Source: Methylococcaceae bacterium (lineage in GTDB: Bacteria; Pseudomonadota; Gammaproteobacteria; Methylococcales; Methylomonadaceae). Taken from it: 64,000 nt of DNA. Positions 36,676 through 45,909 of the stretch are shown piece by piece (positions within the stretch are counted from its first letter, which is position 1; each line of letters starts with the position of its first letter). The stretch is from NCBI GenBank assembly GCA_006844585.1, contig SPJM01000344.1:1-64000 (forward strand). The letters are read 5' to 3'. The translations under genes and the position numbers were made by a program. The notes under the pieces were generated by a model. That model had not been told where the DNA came from and ran no database searches. It was given only the letters and a program-made list of their open reading frames with translations.

Positions 36676-36987
36676 ATGCATGCTAACGAACCCCGCCAAA
36701 ATGCCCGCAGAAAAACCGAACGCCGACAAAACGAACGTAGAGTGGTCGCATTTTCGTTCGGCAGCAACGAATGGAGGGAAGAGATCCAGCAGCACTATTT
36801 ATTGTGGCCCAAGCAAGATCGTCGTTCGCAAGAACGCAGAATGGAAGACCGTAGACGCAGCGCAAGACGTCTAGCCAATATCTGCACACACAAAAAACCA
36901 ATACGCCCCCAACGTCTTGATGAAATTCTGACTGAAGACGAGAAACAAATGCTGAATGAGCTCAGTCGTTCAGATGATATCCTATAG
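36676..36987 (+). CDS. Arg-rich small protein of unknown function
   Basis: A 103-residue strongly basic protein. Two Arg-rich segments, about residues 6-22 (ARRKTERRQNERR) and 49-67 (DRRSQERRMEDRRRSARR), repeat an RR or ERR unit every four to five residues; between and after them are helical, more acidic parts (LTEDEKQMLNELSRSDDIL). This is no family I recognise. RR-rich helices could bind nucleic acid or contact an acidic partner. A good sigma-70-like promoter lies upstream, and the pil-chp genes follow in the same direction, but a separate promoter stands between. A weak ribosome-binding site leaves the start uncertain. Confidence 0.6.
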   Translation: MHANEPRQNARRKTERRQNERRVVAFSFGSNEWREEIQQHYLLWPKQDRRSQERRMEDRRRSARRLANICTHKKPIRPQRLDEILTEDEKQMLNELSRSDDIL

Positions 36988-37175
36988 CTATTCCGCCTTC
37001 TAACAAATCCATACTTTTCCGTTTTTTTCAACCTTCATAATCTTGTAAGACCTCTAGCCTATCCTATCGCCATGAAATACCGACTTTATTTTCAAGAGAC
37101 GCTTTCCTAATAGCGAAAATGTATCGAGTCGAAAACTATTGATTTTAATGAGCAATTTGTTAATTTAAATTGCTA

Positions 37176-37204
37176 TTGCTATTGCTAACAAATTTGGTAT
37201 CATC
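37176..37204 (+). promoter_or_regulatory. Candidate sigma-70 promoter before pilG
   Basis: TTGCTA (37176-37181) and TATCAT (37199-37204) with a 17-base spacer inside a run of ATTGCT repeats. The start would fall at about 37211, inside the FNR-like box. Match to consensus is moderate. Confidence 0.45.
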
Positions 37205-37209
37205 GCCTT

Positions 37210-37223
37210 TTGATCTAAATCAA
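37210..37223 (+). promoter_or_regulatory. FNR/Anr-like box
   Basis: TTGATCTAAATCAA is a perfect match to the FNR consensus TTGAT-N4-ATCAA and part of a longer palindrome. It ends 8 bases before the pilG ATG, where bound protein would block transcription or overlap the start. It is the best site of this type that I noticed in the window. Confidence 0.55.
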
Positions 37224-37231
37224 AAACAACT

Positions 37232-37999
37232 ATGTCATCAGAACCTGTCTTAAACTCAAACACCGCCATTCAAATCAGCGTTCAATTTCAAGAAGTTTCA
37301 AACCTTGAAGAAAACAAATTAGCGAAAATTTTTAAATTATCCGCTAATCGCAGTCGGCAATATCAATTAGTTGAGGTTGAGGCCAATGCCGATATCATTA
37401 TCACCGCCAACCCCGAACTAAAACCACAACAAGCCACGCCATTTGTCGTGATCGGTGCGCCGACTGAAGGCTCCAAAGCCATTGGCTTTATCAAACCGCC
37501 ATTAATCAGCATCCGCGTTCTAAAAACTCTGGACGCACTCGAATTTGACGCCGCCGCCAATCAAGCGCTGCACCAAGATCCTGCGGAAACGCTGCAAGCT
37601 GATGGACTGCAAGCTTACAATGTTTTAGTGGTCGATGACAGCGTATTAATACATAAAGCCTTACAACTGGAATTAGAAAAAGCCGAATTCAACAGTCATA
37701 TTGATTACGCGGAAAGCGGCGAAGAATGCTTGGCTAAAATCACCGACAAGCAATACGATCTGATTTTTTTAGATGTCATGATGCCGGGCATAGACGGCTA
37801 TGATACCTGTGGTGAAATCCGCAAAAACGCCGCCTTTAAAAAAACCCCGGTGATCATGTTATCCGCCAGGACATCGCCACTGGATGAGGTTAAAGGCGTC
37901 ATTGCCGGTTGCACCACCTATTTAACCAAGCCTATCAAACATGATGATTTTCAAAAGATGTTGCAGCGAATGGATAAGTGGCTAACTGAAAAACAGTAA
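37232..37999 (+). CDS. pilG: PilG-like response regulator with an extra N-terminal domain
   Basis: A 255-residue protein. The C-terminal 120 residues are a receiver domain: VLVVDDSVLIHK with the acidic pair, DLIFLDVMMPG with the phosphorylated Asp, and LSARTS and YLTKPI. The first 125 residues form a separate region (IQISVQFQEVSN ... ANADIIITANPELK ... VLKTLDALEF) not found in standard PilG, which is about 135 residues. The gene leads the pil-chp cluster, so it most likely controls twitching or surface responses. It lacks a clear ribosome-binding site; an FNR-like box is just ahead of the ATG. Its stop is 63 bases before pilH. Confidence 0.8.
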   Translation: MSSEPVLNSNTAIQISVQFQEVSNLEENKLAKIFKLSANRSRQYQLVEVEANADIIITANPELKPQQATPFVVIGAPTEGSKAIGFIKPPLISIRVLKTLDALEFDAAANQALHQDPAETLQADGLQAYNVLVVDDSVLIHKALQLELEKAEFNSHIDYAESGEECLAKITDKQYDLIFLDVMMPGIDGYDTCGEIRKNAAFKKTPVIMLSARTSPLDEVKGVIAGCTTYLTKPIKHDDFQKMLQRMDKWLTEKQ

Positions 38000-38062
38000 T
38001 TCACCTACCCCTTGCTCATTTCCTGTTATAGATAATAAAACAAAATAAGAGAAAACACTCGC

Positions 38063-38419
38063 ATGAAAAAAGTATTAATTTGTGACGACTCGGAAACTGA
38101 TTTGTTAAATCTGGCCGCTATTTTACAAACCGCCGGTTGCCAAGTTTTAAAAACCAACGACTCTAGCCAAATGATTTCCTTGGTCGAAGATAATCAACCC
38201 GACCTGGTTTTTCTGGATATCGTCATGCCGGAAAAAGACGGCTACGCTATTTGCCGCGAATTGACCAATAATGAAAAAACCAGCGCTGTACCCATCATTT
38301 TTGTCAGCAGCAAAGGCAAAAAAGCCGACCGCATGTGGGCGCAAATGCAAGGCGCTAAAAGCCTGGTGCAAAAACCCTATAGCGAAAATGATATTTTGGA
38401 GCAGTTAGCTGCTTTTTAA
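38063..38419 (+). CDS. pilH: PilH-like response regulator
   Basis: A 118-residue stand-alone receiver protein: VLICDDSETDLLN with the acidic pair, DLVFLDIVMPEKDG with the phospho-acceptor Asp, FVSSKGKKADRMWA and VQKPYSE with the conserved Lys. The short MWAQMQGAKS segment after the fourth strand is typical of PilH. In the Pil-Chp system PilH and PilG compete for phosphate from ChpA. The gene is followed by the family B repeat and then pilI. Confidence 0.88.
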   Translation: MKKVLICDDSETDLLNLAAILQTAGCQVLKTNDSSQMISLVEDNQPDLVFLDIVMPEKDGYAICRELTNNEKTSAVPIIFVSSKGKKADRMWAQMQGAKSLVQKPYSENDILEQLAAF

Positions 38420-38465
38420 CTGCTTTATTGTTAACACGCTTTATAAGCACCCAAGCACACATAGA

Positions 38466-38627
38466 TTAACCCAGCCTTCGAATATAGTGATCAATATTTG
38501 AAATTCTGCATAACAAATTGAAATATAAGAATTAAAACTCATACCAAAACATGCCATGTAGTGTCATAATATTTATTTTTACATGTATATCAATTGGTTA
38601 TGAAATTAAAATCGAAAGCTGGGTTAA
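38466..38627. repeat. Palindromic repeat family B, copy 1
   Basis: A 162-base AT-rich element bounded by inverted 16-base arms that differ at one position (TTAACCCAGCCTTCGA on the left, TTAACCCAGCTTTCGA on the complement of the right). It lies between pilH and pilI and holds no gene. A related pair of ends is found near gltA (46233-46488). MITE-like. Confidence 0.7.
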
Positions 38628-38683
38628 GCCCGCTTCCTTGATAAACCAGTACCCGTCATTGAGAAACACTTGTTATCAATCAG

Positions 38684-39157
38684 ATGACTGCACAAATCCA
38701 TACTTTGAATAATTGCAACGCTCCCGCATCCGCCAACCCAGATCGTCACTACCGTTACGGCTTTCAAGTGGCGGAATACCGCTTTCTTATCCCTGAGCAA
38801 TCCAGCGGCTCATTACTCGAATCTCCGCCGATATTTCCCTTGCCGAATACTGTTTCCTGGCTATTAGGCTTAGTCAATGATCGCGGCAACCTTGTCCCTG
38901 TTTATGACTTGGGCGCCATGTTGAATATGAATATCAGAGCGGGCAAAAAAATGGTGATGACAGTTGTGATCGAGGGAAAATCAATGGGGTTTCGCTGCGA
39001 CGGCGGACTATCGGCGGACATTGCTGAATTAAAAGCCGCCCGACAACCGAATCTGCCTAAAGCGCTGGCGGAATTTACCTCAGCCATCTATCAAAACCAA
39101 CACAACACCTTACTGGAGTTTGATTTTAAGCGGTGCTTAGAAACGTACATGAAATAA
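38684..39157 (+). CDS. pilI: CheW-like coupling protein PilI
   Basis: A 157-residue CheW domain protein, which links the receptor to the kinase ChpA. Features: GFQVAEYRFLIPEQSSGS near residue 27, LPNTVSWLLGLVNDRGNLVPVYDLGAML (the CheW core) and a terminal helix. The C-terminal residues LETYMK and the stop codon are encoded by the left end of repeat family A, so an ancestral C-terminus may have been replaced. Spacing to pilJ is 203 bases, mostly repeat. Confidence 0.85.
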   Translation: MTAQIHTLNNCNAPASANPDRHYRYGFQVAEYRFLIPEQSSGSLLESPPIFPLPNTVSWLLGLVNDRGNLVPVYDLGAMLNMNIRAGKKMVMTVVIEGKSMGFRCDGGLSADIAELKAARQPNLPKALAEFTSAIYQNQHNTLLEFDFKRCLETYMK

Positions 39158-39298
39158 CTTGAACATTTGACTTGTCTTTTTTCTCGTCTTCGGCGTTGCA
39201 CAAACAGTTACATAGCCTGCTATGCGCCTGTTTGTGCGCCTTGAATACGAAAAAAAATTCTACGCCAAATGCCCAATTTATTTCATTCCCGTTCCTTA
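39137..39298. repeat. Palindromic repeat family A, copy at pilI
   Basis: A 162-base imperfect palindrome centred at about 39217.5. The central hairpin is GCACAAACAG with CTGTTTGTGC (around CATAG-CCTG-CTATG), and the outer ends pair too: TTAGAAACGTACATGAAATA on the left against TAAGGAACGGGAATGAAATA on the complement of the right. It is in the opposite orientation to the copy after gltA. The left end encodes the last six codons and the stop of pilI. Confidence 0.85.
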
Positions 39299-39360
39299 CA
39301 ACAACTCGAACAATCTATTTCCGCTTAAACTACACGCATTACCTCAAAGGAGATTGAATT

Positions 39361-41868
39361 ATGAAAATGAAGCCTAAAATGCTTTTAGGTTCCGCCGCCA
39401 TGTCGGTGGGCGCTGTACTCTTGACCACCATCGGTATCGTCTTGGTAGTCGGCAACCTGACCCGTTCATCATTAGAAGCGGAAGTGACCAACAGACTGAT
39501 TTTGCAGCGCGATATGCAAAAAGACCAAATTGAGAACTACATGGCGGCGGTCAGCGCCGAAGTGACCGAGTCCGCCAATCTGGACGGCGTCTTTACCAAA
39601 GCGTTAATGGACTTTAAAAAACCATTTTTCAATTTCCAACGACAAACGCCTAGAAAAAAAGAAACCTACTATAGCAATGTTGCTGATTACTACACTCAGC
39701 AGTTTGAGACTCAATACAAACAGCGTAATGACAGTGAGCCGACTCCGGTCGCCAACGTTATGGCCAAGTTAAACGAAAACAGTTTGGCGCTGCAAAATTA
39801 TTATATTGCTGAAAATCCCAGTCCGCTGGGCAAAAAGAATGAATTGTCCAAACCCGCGCAGACCGCCGCCGAATACGACAAAATCCATGCGAATTACCAC
39901 CCGCAGTTTAATGATTACCTAAACAAATGGGGGTTTTACGATGTATTCCTAGTCGATGCGGAAAGCGGTTTTGTCATTTATTCAGTCTTTAAAGAATTAG
40001 ACTTTGCAACGTCTTTACGCGACGGCGCTTATGCCGAATCCGGATTGGGCGAAGCTTATCAACAAGCTTTAACAAAACAAGCAGGCGAACACGCATATAC
40101 CACCCATATGCAACCGTACTACCCCAGTTACAATGATTATGCGGCTTTTGTATCAGCGCCGCTGTATGTCAACGGTCAACTGGAAGGGGTTTTCATCATC
40201 CAAATGCCTTTGGATAAAATCAATCAGGTTATGACCTTTGAGCAACGTTGGAAAGATTATGGTTTGGGCGATTCCGGGGAAACTTATATCGTCGCTGACG
40301 ATTTCACTATGCGCAACGACAGCCGCTTCCTTATTGAGGATAAGACAAACTATTTTACAGCGCTGAAAAAAGCCGATTTGCCCCCGCAAATGATTAACAG
40401 CATTACCAAAAAAGGCACCACTATCGGTTTGCAGGTCGTTAAATCACCTGGTTCAATTGCGGCGCTACAAGGCGAAACCGGCTTCAAGATCTTCCCGGAT
40501 TACCGCAATATCCCGGTTTTATCAGCCTACGCGCCGCTACAAGTAGCCGGCCTGAACTGGGCGATTCTGGCCGAGATTGACGAAGCGGAAGCTTTCGCTT
40601 CAGTAGACGCGTTGATTTTCGATATCATCGAAACAGCAGTTTTAGTCGGGTTGGCGCTGGTATTGATCAGCACCATCATCAGCTTGTTCTTTGTGAACAC
40701 GGTGGTAAAACCGATCACCTACTTAAAAGACGTAATTGATCGCTTTAAGGCTGGCGAAGAAGACGCCCGGGTTCACTCCAGCGCCGATGATGAAATCGGC
40801 GAATTGGCGACGGCTTTCGACAACTTATTGGATGAACGGGCGCAAACTCTGGAGCAAATCACCCTGGAAAACGATCAGTTGAATGAGTCCGTCATCAATA
40901 TGTTGCAGGTCTCCATGCAATTGAGTCAAGGCGATATGACCGCAAAAATGACCGTGACCGAAGATGTTACCGGCCCTTTAGCGGATAGTTTGAATTTAGT
41001 GACCGACCAAACCGGCAAAACCCTGACTCAGGTTAAGCAAACCGCTGTCGATGTAGAGCAATCCGCCAATACAGTGAAACAAAAATCCGATACGGTGATT
41101 CAGGTGTCGCAAGAAGAATTTGATGTGGTTAACAACACCGTCGCCCAGTTGGCGGAAGCTTCTCGTGCGCTCGGCAACATTGTGGCGCTGGCTCAACAAT
41201 GCAATGAAGCCGCCGATGAAACCATTGCCACCACTGATAAAGCGCAACAAACCGTTACCGACTCCATCCACGGCATTAACAGCATTCGTGAAAACATTAG
41301 TGAAACCGAGAAAAGGATCAAGCGTTTGAGTGAGCGTTCTCAAGAAATCGCCGGGGTGACCAATATTATTAACGGCATTGCCGAAAAAACCCACGTACTA
41401 GCCCTGAACGCCAGCATGCAGGCGGCTTCTGCCGGTGAAGCCGGGCGCGGTTTCGCAGTGGTCGCCACGGAAATTCAACGATTGGCGGAAAACGCTTCCG
41501 ATGCAACCGTTGAAATCGGCGCATTGATTAAGAACATCCAGGTCGATACCGCCGATACCATTACCACCATGAACAAAGCGATCTCTCAGGTTGTCGATGG
41601 CACCCGAATGGCGGAAAGCGCCGGTGCGCAAATGGAAGAAACTCGCGGCAAATCACACGAACTGGTCAAACTGGTGCAACAAATCGCACATAATTCAGAA
41701 AACCAGGCCTCGATGTCTTTATTGCTGCAAAAACAGGCTGAGGAAATTCAGCAAAGCAACACCCAGACAGCCAAACAATTGGCGGAACAGTCTCAAGAAA
41801 CCAATAAATTGGTGGACTTTTCCAGCCGCTTGTTAAACGCCATCAGCGCTTTTAAATTGCCGGCTTAA
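39361..41868 (+). CDS. pilJ: Methyl-accepting chemotaxis protein, PilJ position
   Basis: An 835-residue receptor. Membrane segments lie near residues 12-32 and 422-447, with a periplasmic sensor of about 390 residues between them that looks like a double-Cache type (FYDVFLVDAESGFVIYSVFKELD, LGDSGETYIVADDFTMRNDSRFL) rather than the PilJ repeats of Pseudomonas. One HAMP follows (PITYLKDVIDRFKAGEED), a second HAMP-like part (SMQLSQGDMTAKM), then the signalling hairpin NGIAEKTHVLALNASMQAASAGEAGRGFAVVATEIQRLAE. It likely senses a small ligand, feeding ChpA through PilI. Confidence 0.85.
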   Translation: MKMKPKMLLGSAAMSVGAVLLTTIGIVLVVGNLTRSSLEAEVTNRLILQRDMQKDQIENYMAAVSAEVTESANLDGVFTKALMDFKKPFFNFQRQTPRKKETYYSNVADYYTQQFETQYKQRNDSEPTPVANVMAKLNENSLALQNYYIAENPSPLGKKNELSKPAQTAAEYDKIHANYHPQFNDYLNKWGFYDVFLVDAESGFVIYSVFKELDFATSLRDGAYAESGLGEAYQQALTKQAGEHAYTTHMQPYYPSYNDYAAFVSAPLYVNGQLEGVFIIQMPLDKINQVMTFEQRWKDYGLGDSGETYIVADDFTMRNDSRFLIEDKTNYFTALKKADLPPQMINSITKKGTTIGLQVVKSPGSIAALQGETGFKIFPDYRNIPVLSAYAPLQVAGLNWAILAEIDEAEAFASVDALIFDIIETAVLVGLALVLISTIISLFFVNTVVKPITYLKDVIDRFKAGEEDARVHSSADDEIGELATAFDNLLDERAQTLEQITLENDQLNESVINMLQVSMQLSQGDMTAKMTVTEDVTGPLADSLNLVTDQTGKTLTQVKQTAVDVEQSANTVKQKSDTVIQVSQEEFDVVNNTVAQLAEASRALGNIVALAQQCNEAADETIATTDKAQQTVTDSIHGINSIRENISETEKRIKRLSERSQEIAGVTNIINGIAEKTHVLALNASMQAASAGEAGRGFAVVATEIQRLAENASDATVEIGALIKNIQVDTADTITTMNKAISQVVDGTRMAESAGAQMEETRGKSHELVKLVQQIAHNSENQASMSLLLQKQAEEIQQSNTQTAKQLAEQSQETNKLVDFSSRLLNAISAFKLPA

Positions 41869-41887
41869 TCATAATCCGCCACCCTAT

Positions 41888-41918
41888 GTAGATGGCGGCG
41901 TTTACCCCCGTCATCTAC
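41888..41918 (+). terminator. Hairpin after pilJ
   Basis: GTAGATGGCGG and CCGTCATCTAC pair over 11 positions, one as a G-U pair in RNA, with a 9-nt loop. No T run, so it may be an mRNA processing or attenuation hairpin between pilJ and chpA. Confidence 0.45.
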
Positions 41919-41981
41919 AAATAACGCACTCCCGGTTAACTGGAAAAACTATCGCCAGCGGCGATTGGATAGGAAACGACG

Positions 41982-44900
41982 ATGAATGAACAAATCAGTC
42001 CTATAAAAACAAACTTGGCTGATGAAATCGACCAGATTTTAAGCTCATTTCCTGAGCAAGGACTCGATAACTTACACGATTTACTGTTAATGCTACAAGA
42101 ATATTTGCAGGAATCTGACCAGCCATCTGAATTAATCGCCTATCAACAACAATACCAAAAAACCCTGGCGACAATTCGGCAGTATCAAAGCTGCGCTCCC
42201 GATCCGGACATCGCTGAACGCTTATTGAAGGAATTTAAACAACTGCCGGTCGCTGCGGAATTGGACGAAGAAGACTATACTTCTCTTTTTGAAGCGCTGA
42301 TGCTGGATGAAGCCAATAATCTTGAGTCGGCTTTAGATCTTGCAACACAATGCGAAATTTACCTGGAAAATGCGGAAGCGCTGGAATTAAGCGGCCTGCA
42401 AGACATTCTGTATTTAATGCTCGAAGCTGTAGCGAACCCGCAGCACAGCGACTCAGAGCAAGTCACAGCAGCTATCGATTCTACCCTGCAACAATACTTG
42501 CCGCCACACAACAACCCCGAATCCATCCCTGTATTATTGGATTTGCTAAACCAATTGCTAGCGGAAAACAGCCTTGAAGCCGATGACCGCGCTTTATTGG
42601 AACAAGCTTTGAGGGAGGAACTAAACAATAGTGAAGACAGCTCTCCAAGCGTACAAACCCATTTACCGGAAACCCAAGTCACAAAATGGCGTGAATTTAG
42701 CCCTGATCTGTCCTTGGCTCCGGAATCATTAAAGGACTATATCAGCCTATTAAGCCAATCCTACCAACCTTTAAAGCAGTCCCTACAACAAACGGTTGAG
42801 GCTCTGGAAACGGAAAACTCAACCCAACTGAACCACTGCCAGGAGACCTTGCTCGAACGCTTAGAACGATTCGCGCTCATCAGCCAAACTGCCGAGTTCT
42901 TTGGTTTACATCTGACCTTAAACCATTTGCAGCAAAATATAAATCACCTCTCCCTGCTCTCAACCGCTCAATACAGCGACCTCGCCGAATTGTTAAGTCA
43001 ATGGCACTTCGCCCTGCAACATTATTTTCAATCGCCGACGGACAACAAGGTCATCAACGAACTGATCAGTCTGCACTGTTCCCCATTATGGCCTCAAACC
43101 ATATCAGAACTCAATGCGGAACAAATGCTGACCGCTTTACGGCGACTGATTGAAGATACCGAAGAAAACGAAGCCGATACCGATCTCATTGCCCCTAGCG
43201 AAGAAGATGTTTGTTTAACATTGCCCGATGATGTCGCTGAAGAACTCATCGAAAGCTTATTGCACGAACTTCCCGAGCAAACCGCTACATTTTCAGCCGC
43301 CATTGAAAAGCTCCATTCCGGCGGCGGCCTGGAAGATATTATTATCGCCCAACGTTCCGCGCATACCTTAAAAGGCGCAGGCAATACGGTCGGCGTCAAA
43401 GGCATCGCCAACATTACCCATTATCTGGAAGATATACTGACCGCCTTGGCCAACGAAGAATGCCTGCCGAACCAAACTATCTTACAAACCTTACAACAGG
43501 CGGCGGACAGTCTGGAAGAAATCAGCGAAACGCTGAGCGGGCAAAGAGATAAACCGGACAATTTATTGGCGGTATTAGCGGATATTCTGCAATTATCCAA
43601 ACAAATCAAACAACAAGGCATTTCCAGTTTTATCGCCCAACACTCTGCCGCGCCACAAACTACGGAAGTTCAAACGGAAAAAACGGACGCGCAAACACAA
43701 ACAGCGACCGAACAAAGCGAACAAATGCTACGCCTACCGGTTTCAATGATCGACAAGCTTTTGCAGTTTTCCAATGAACTGCTGATCAACAATGGTCTGT
43801 TACGCGAAAAACTGAAAGAGTCGGCCAAGCAGTCGCGCTCTTTACAAAAACACCTTGATCAATTTCAGCATATCGGCGAACAAATGCTGGATCTGGTCGA
43901 CAAACAGACTTTTCAGCAACGCCAAGCCCAGGTTTCGGCCGATGTTTACAAGTTCGACTCGCTGGAAATGGATCAGTACAACGAATTGTATTCAGCCAGC
44001 CGACGTATTCATGAAATGACCGTAGACGCTCGCGAAATGAACCGTCATTTTGCCTCGGAACTACGTGAAATTGACGGCCTGGTTATCGAACAAGGTTATT
44101 TGAATGAAATAACTCAGCATGAGCTACAGTCCATCCGCACCATTCCCGCCCGCAACATTATTTCGCGTTTACAACGCGGGGTTAGGCAAGCCGCCAGAAT
44201 GACCGGAAAGCCTGTTAATTTAACGATTACCGGAGAAGACACCCAATTCGACCGCGACATCGTTAACGGCCTGTTGGATCCTCTTATGCATATTCTCAGA
44301 AATGCCGTAGATCACGGCATCGAAGATGAATCCATCCGCGCCGAACAAGGCAAATCAGAAACCGGGCAAATCGAACTCAGTTTCCGCAAGCAACAAAACA
44401 GCATTGTAGTAGATATTCAGGACGACGGCGCCGGACTGAACTACCCGGCGATTCAGGATAAAGCCATCAAACTTGGAATGATTGGAGGCAACGAAAGTTT
44501 GAGTGAAGAAGAGCTCAAAATACTGATCATGCAACCCAATTTTTCCACCCAAAGCACTGTCTCGCATATTTCCGGTCGCGGCGTCGGCATGGACGCAGTC
44601 AATTCAGGCATCAAAGCATTAGGCGGCGCAATGCAACTGGAATCCAAAAGCGGCGAAGGTTGTCATTTTTCAATTCAACTGCCGACTAGCTTGGCGCATT
44701 ATCAAGCCATATTGGTCCGCCTTGGCGATCAAGTGCTAGCTGTTTCAGAGTTAGGCTTTGAACAAATCTTATTGCCGGAATCCGGCGCTCTTATTCAGGA
44801 AAATGAACAAGAATATTTTGAATTTGAAAATAAACGTTATAAAGTCATAACTCTTGCTTCATTATTAACCCGTGTGCAGGTTAACCCAGATTTAAATACT

Positions 44901-45521
44901 CGCAAGCAAACTTTACTATTGCTTAATCATCAGCATGAACACTACGCTATTGCCGTTGACAAGGTGCTGTCGGTTAAAGAACTGGTGATTAAGGACTTAA
45001 GCGCCAGCCTCCCGAATATTCACGGCATTATCGGCGCAAGCCTGTTGCATGACGGCAGCATTGCGCCGTTATTGGATATGCACGAGTTATTACAACAACC
45101 CGCGCATCGGCATGGCTTGAAAGCAGGCGAACTGGAAAGTCAACAAAACCCACTGCCGTTCGCCCTGGTCGTCGATGATTCCTTAAGCGCCAGACGTTCG
45201 CTGGAACAGTTTTTTTCGGATATGGGTTATCAAATCATGGCGGCCAGAGACGGCCTGGATGCGATTGAACAATTGGAAAAAAGGCAGCCTCATATCATCA
45301 TCACCGACCTGGAAATGCCGCGAGTCAACGGCCTGGAACTCACCGAGCATATCAGACGCCAACCAGAAACGCAGAACACGCCGGTTATCATGATCACCTC
45401 GCGAGCCACCGCCAAACACAAACAGTTAGCGGAAGAAAAAGGCGTAGATGCTTACTTAACCAAGCCGTTTTCAGAAGAAGAGTTATCCGAGAAAGTTATG
45501 CAATTACTTCAAAAGGATTAA
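41982..45521 (+). CDS. chpA: ChpA-like hybrid sensor kinase
   Basis: A 1179-residue CheA-type kinase. The first 400 residues are helical and may hold degenerate Hpt modules. One clear Hpt domain has SAHTLKGAGNTVG (phospho-His about residue 460). The dimer helix (MLRLPVSMIDKLLQFSNELLI) is followed by the ATPase domain with RNAVDHGIEDESI, DDGAGLNY and GRGVGMDAV, a CheW domain, and a C-terminal receiver (VVDDSLSARR, DLEMPR with Asp about 1108). Pseudomonas ChpA is about twice as long with several phospho-transfer domains, so this is a shorter form. The end overlaps the convergent vapC by 26 bases. Confidence 0.9.
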   Translation: MNEQISPIKTNLADEIDQILSSFPEQGLDNLHDLLLMLQEYLQESDQPSELIAYQQQYQKTLATIRQYQSCAPDPDIAERLLKEFKQLPVAAELDEEDYTSLFEALMLDEANNLESALDLATQCEIYLENAEALELSGLQDILYLMLEAVANPQHSDSEQVTAAIDSTLQQYLPPHNNPESIPVLLDLLNQLLAENSLEADDRALLEQALREELNNSEDSSPSVQTHLPETQVTKWREFSPDLSLAPESLKDYISLLSQSYQPLKQSLQQTVEALETENSTQLNHCQETLLERLERFALISQTAEFFGLHLTLNHLQQNINHLSLLSTAQYSDLAELLSQWHFALQHYFQSPTDNKVINELISLHCSPLWPQTISELNAEQMLTALRRLIEDTEENEADTDLIAPSEEDVCLTLPDDVAEELIESLLHELPEQTATFSAAIEKLHSGGGLEDIIIAQRSAHTLKGAGNTVGVKGIANITHYLEDILTALANEECLPNQTILQTLQQAADSLEEISETLSGQRDKPDNLLAVLADILQLSKQIKQQGISSFIAQHSAAPQTTEVQTEKTDAQTQTATEQSEQMLRLPVSMIDKLLQFSNELLINNGLLREKLKESAKQSRSLQKHLDQFQHIGEQMLDLVDKQTFQQRQAQVSADVYKFDSLEMDQYNELYSASRRIHEMTVDAREMNRHFASELREIDGLVIEQGYLNEITQHELQSIRTIPARNIISRLQRGVRQAARMTGKPVNLTITGEDTQFDRDIVNGLLDPLMHILRNAVDHGIEDESIRAEQGKSETGQIELSFRKQQNSIVVDIQDDGAGLNYPAIQDKAIKLGMIGGNESLSEEELKILIMQPNFSTQSTVSHISGRGVGMDAVNSGIKALGGAMQLESKSGEGCHFSIQLPTSLAHYQAILVRLGDQVLAVSELGFEQILLPESGALIQENEQEYFEFENKRYKVITLASLLTRVQVNPDLNTRKQTLLLLNHQHEHYAIAVDKVLSVKELVIKDLSASLPNIHGIIGASLLHDGSIAPLLDMHELLQQPAHRHGLKAGELESQQNPLPFALVVDDSLSARRSLEQFFSDMGYQIMAARDGLDAIEQLEKRQPHIIITDLEMPRVNGLELTEHIRRQPETQNTPVIMITSRATAKHKQLAEEKGVDAYLTKPFSEEELSEKVMQLLQKD

Positions 45522-45909
45522 TTACCCTAAGCGGAAACGCCTTGAAATCATTTATATTACGCGTTGCGATAGTCAAATCACAATGAGCTGCTGTTGCAGC
45601 AATTAAACTGTCCATAACAGCAGTCTTATTACCTTCTGTCTCCGCCATTGCCGAAAATTGAGCCCATTCTTCATCATTGAGCGGTAACGTTCTTTGCGAA
45701 AAACTTAATTCAAGTTTATCTAACCAATTTTGCAGTCTTAAAGCTTTTTCCGGCTGGGAAAATTTTATTTTGTAAATCCCTTTTTTAATTTCAGCAATGC
45801 TGATAAATAAATTCGTTTCTATTTGTTGATTAAACCAATATCTAACTTTATCATTTGGTTTTCTTTTTACAAATTCCGAAATAACACATGTATCAATTAG
45901 ATACCTCAT
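45496..45909 (-). CDS. vapC: VapC-like PIN-domain toxin
   Basis: A 137-residue PIN domain ribonuclease, toxin part of a type II toxin-antitoxin pair. Acidic catalytic residues are visible: Asp and Glu in MRYLIDTCVISEFVKRK, and Asp in AVMDSLIAATA and ATRNINDFKAF. The gene starts within the stop codon of the antitoxin gene (ATGA overlap) so the pair is co-translated. The stop lies inside the end of chpA on the other strand. Confidence 0.88.
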   Translation of the reverse strand: MRYLIDTCVISEFVKRKPNDKVRYWFNQQIETNLFISIAEIKKGIYKIKFSQPEKALRLQNWLDKLELSFSQRTLPLNDEEWAQFSAMAETEGNKTAVMDSLIAATAAHCDLTIATRNINDFKAFPLRVINPFEVIA

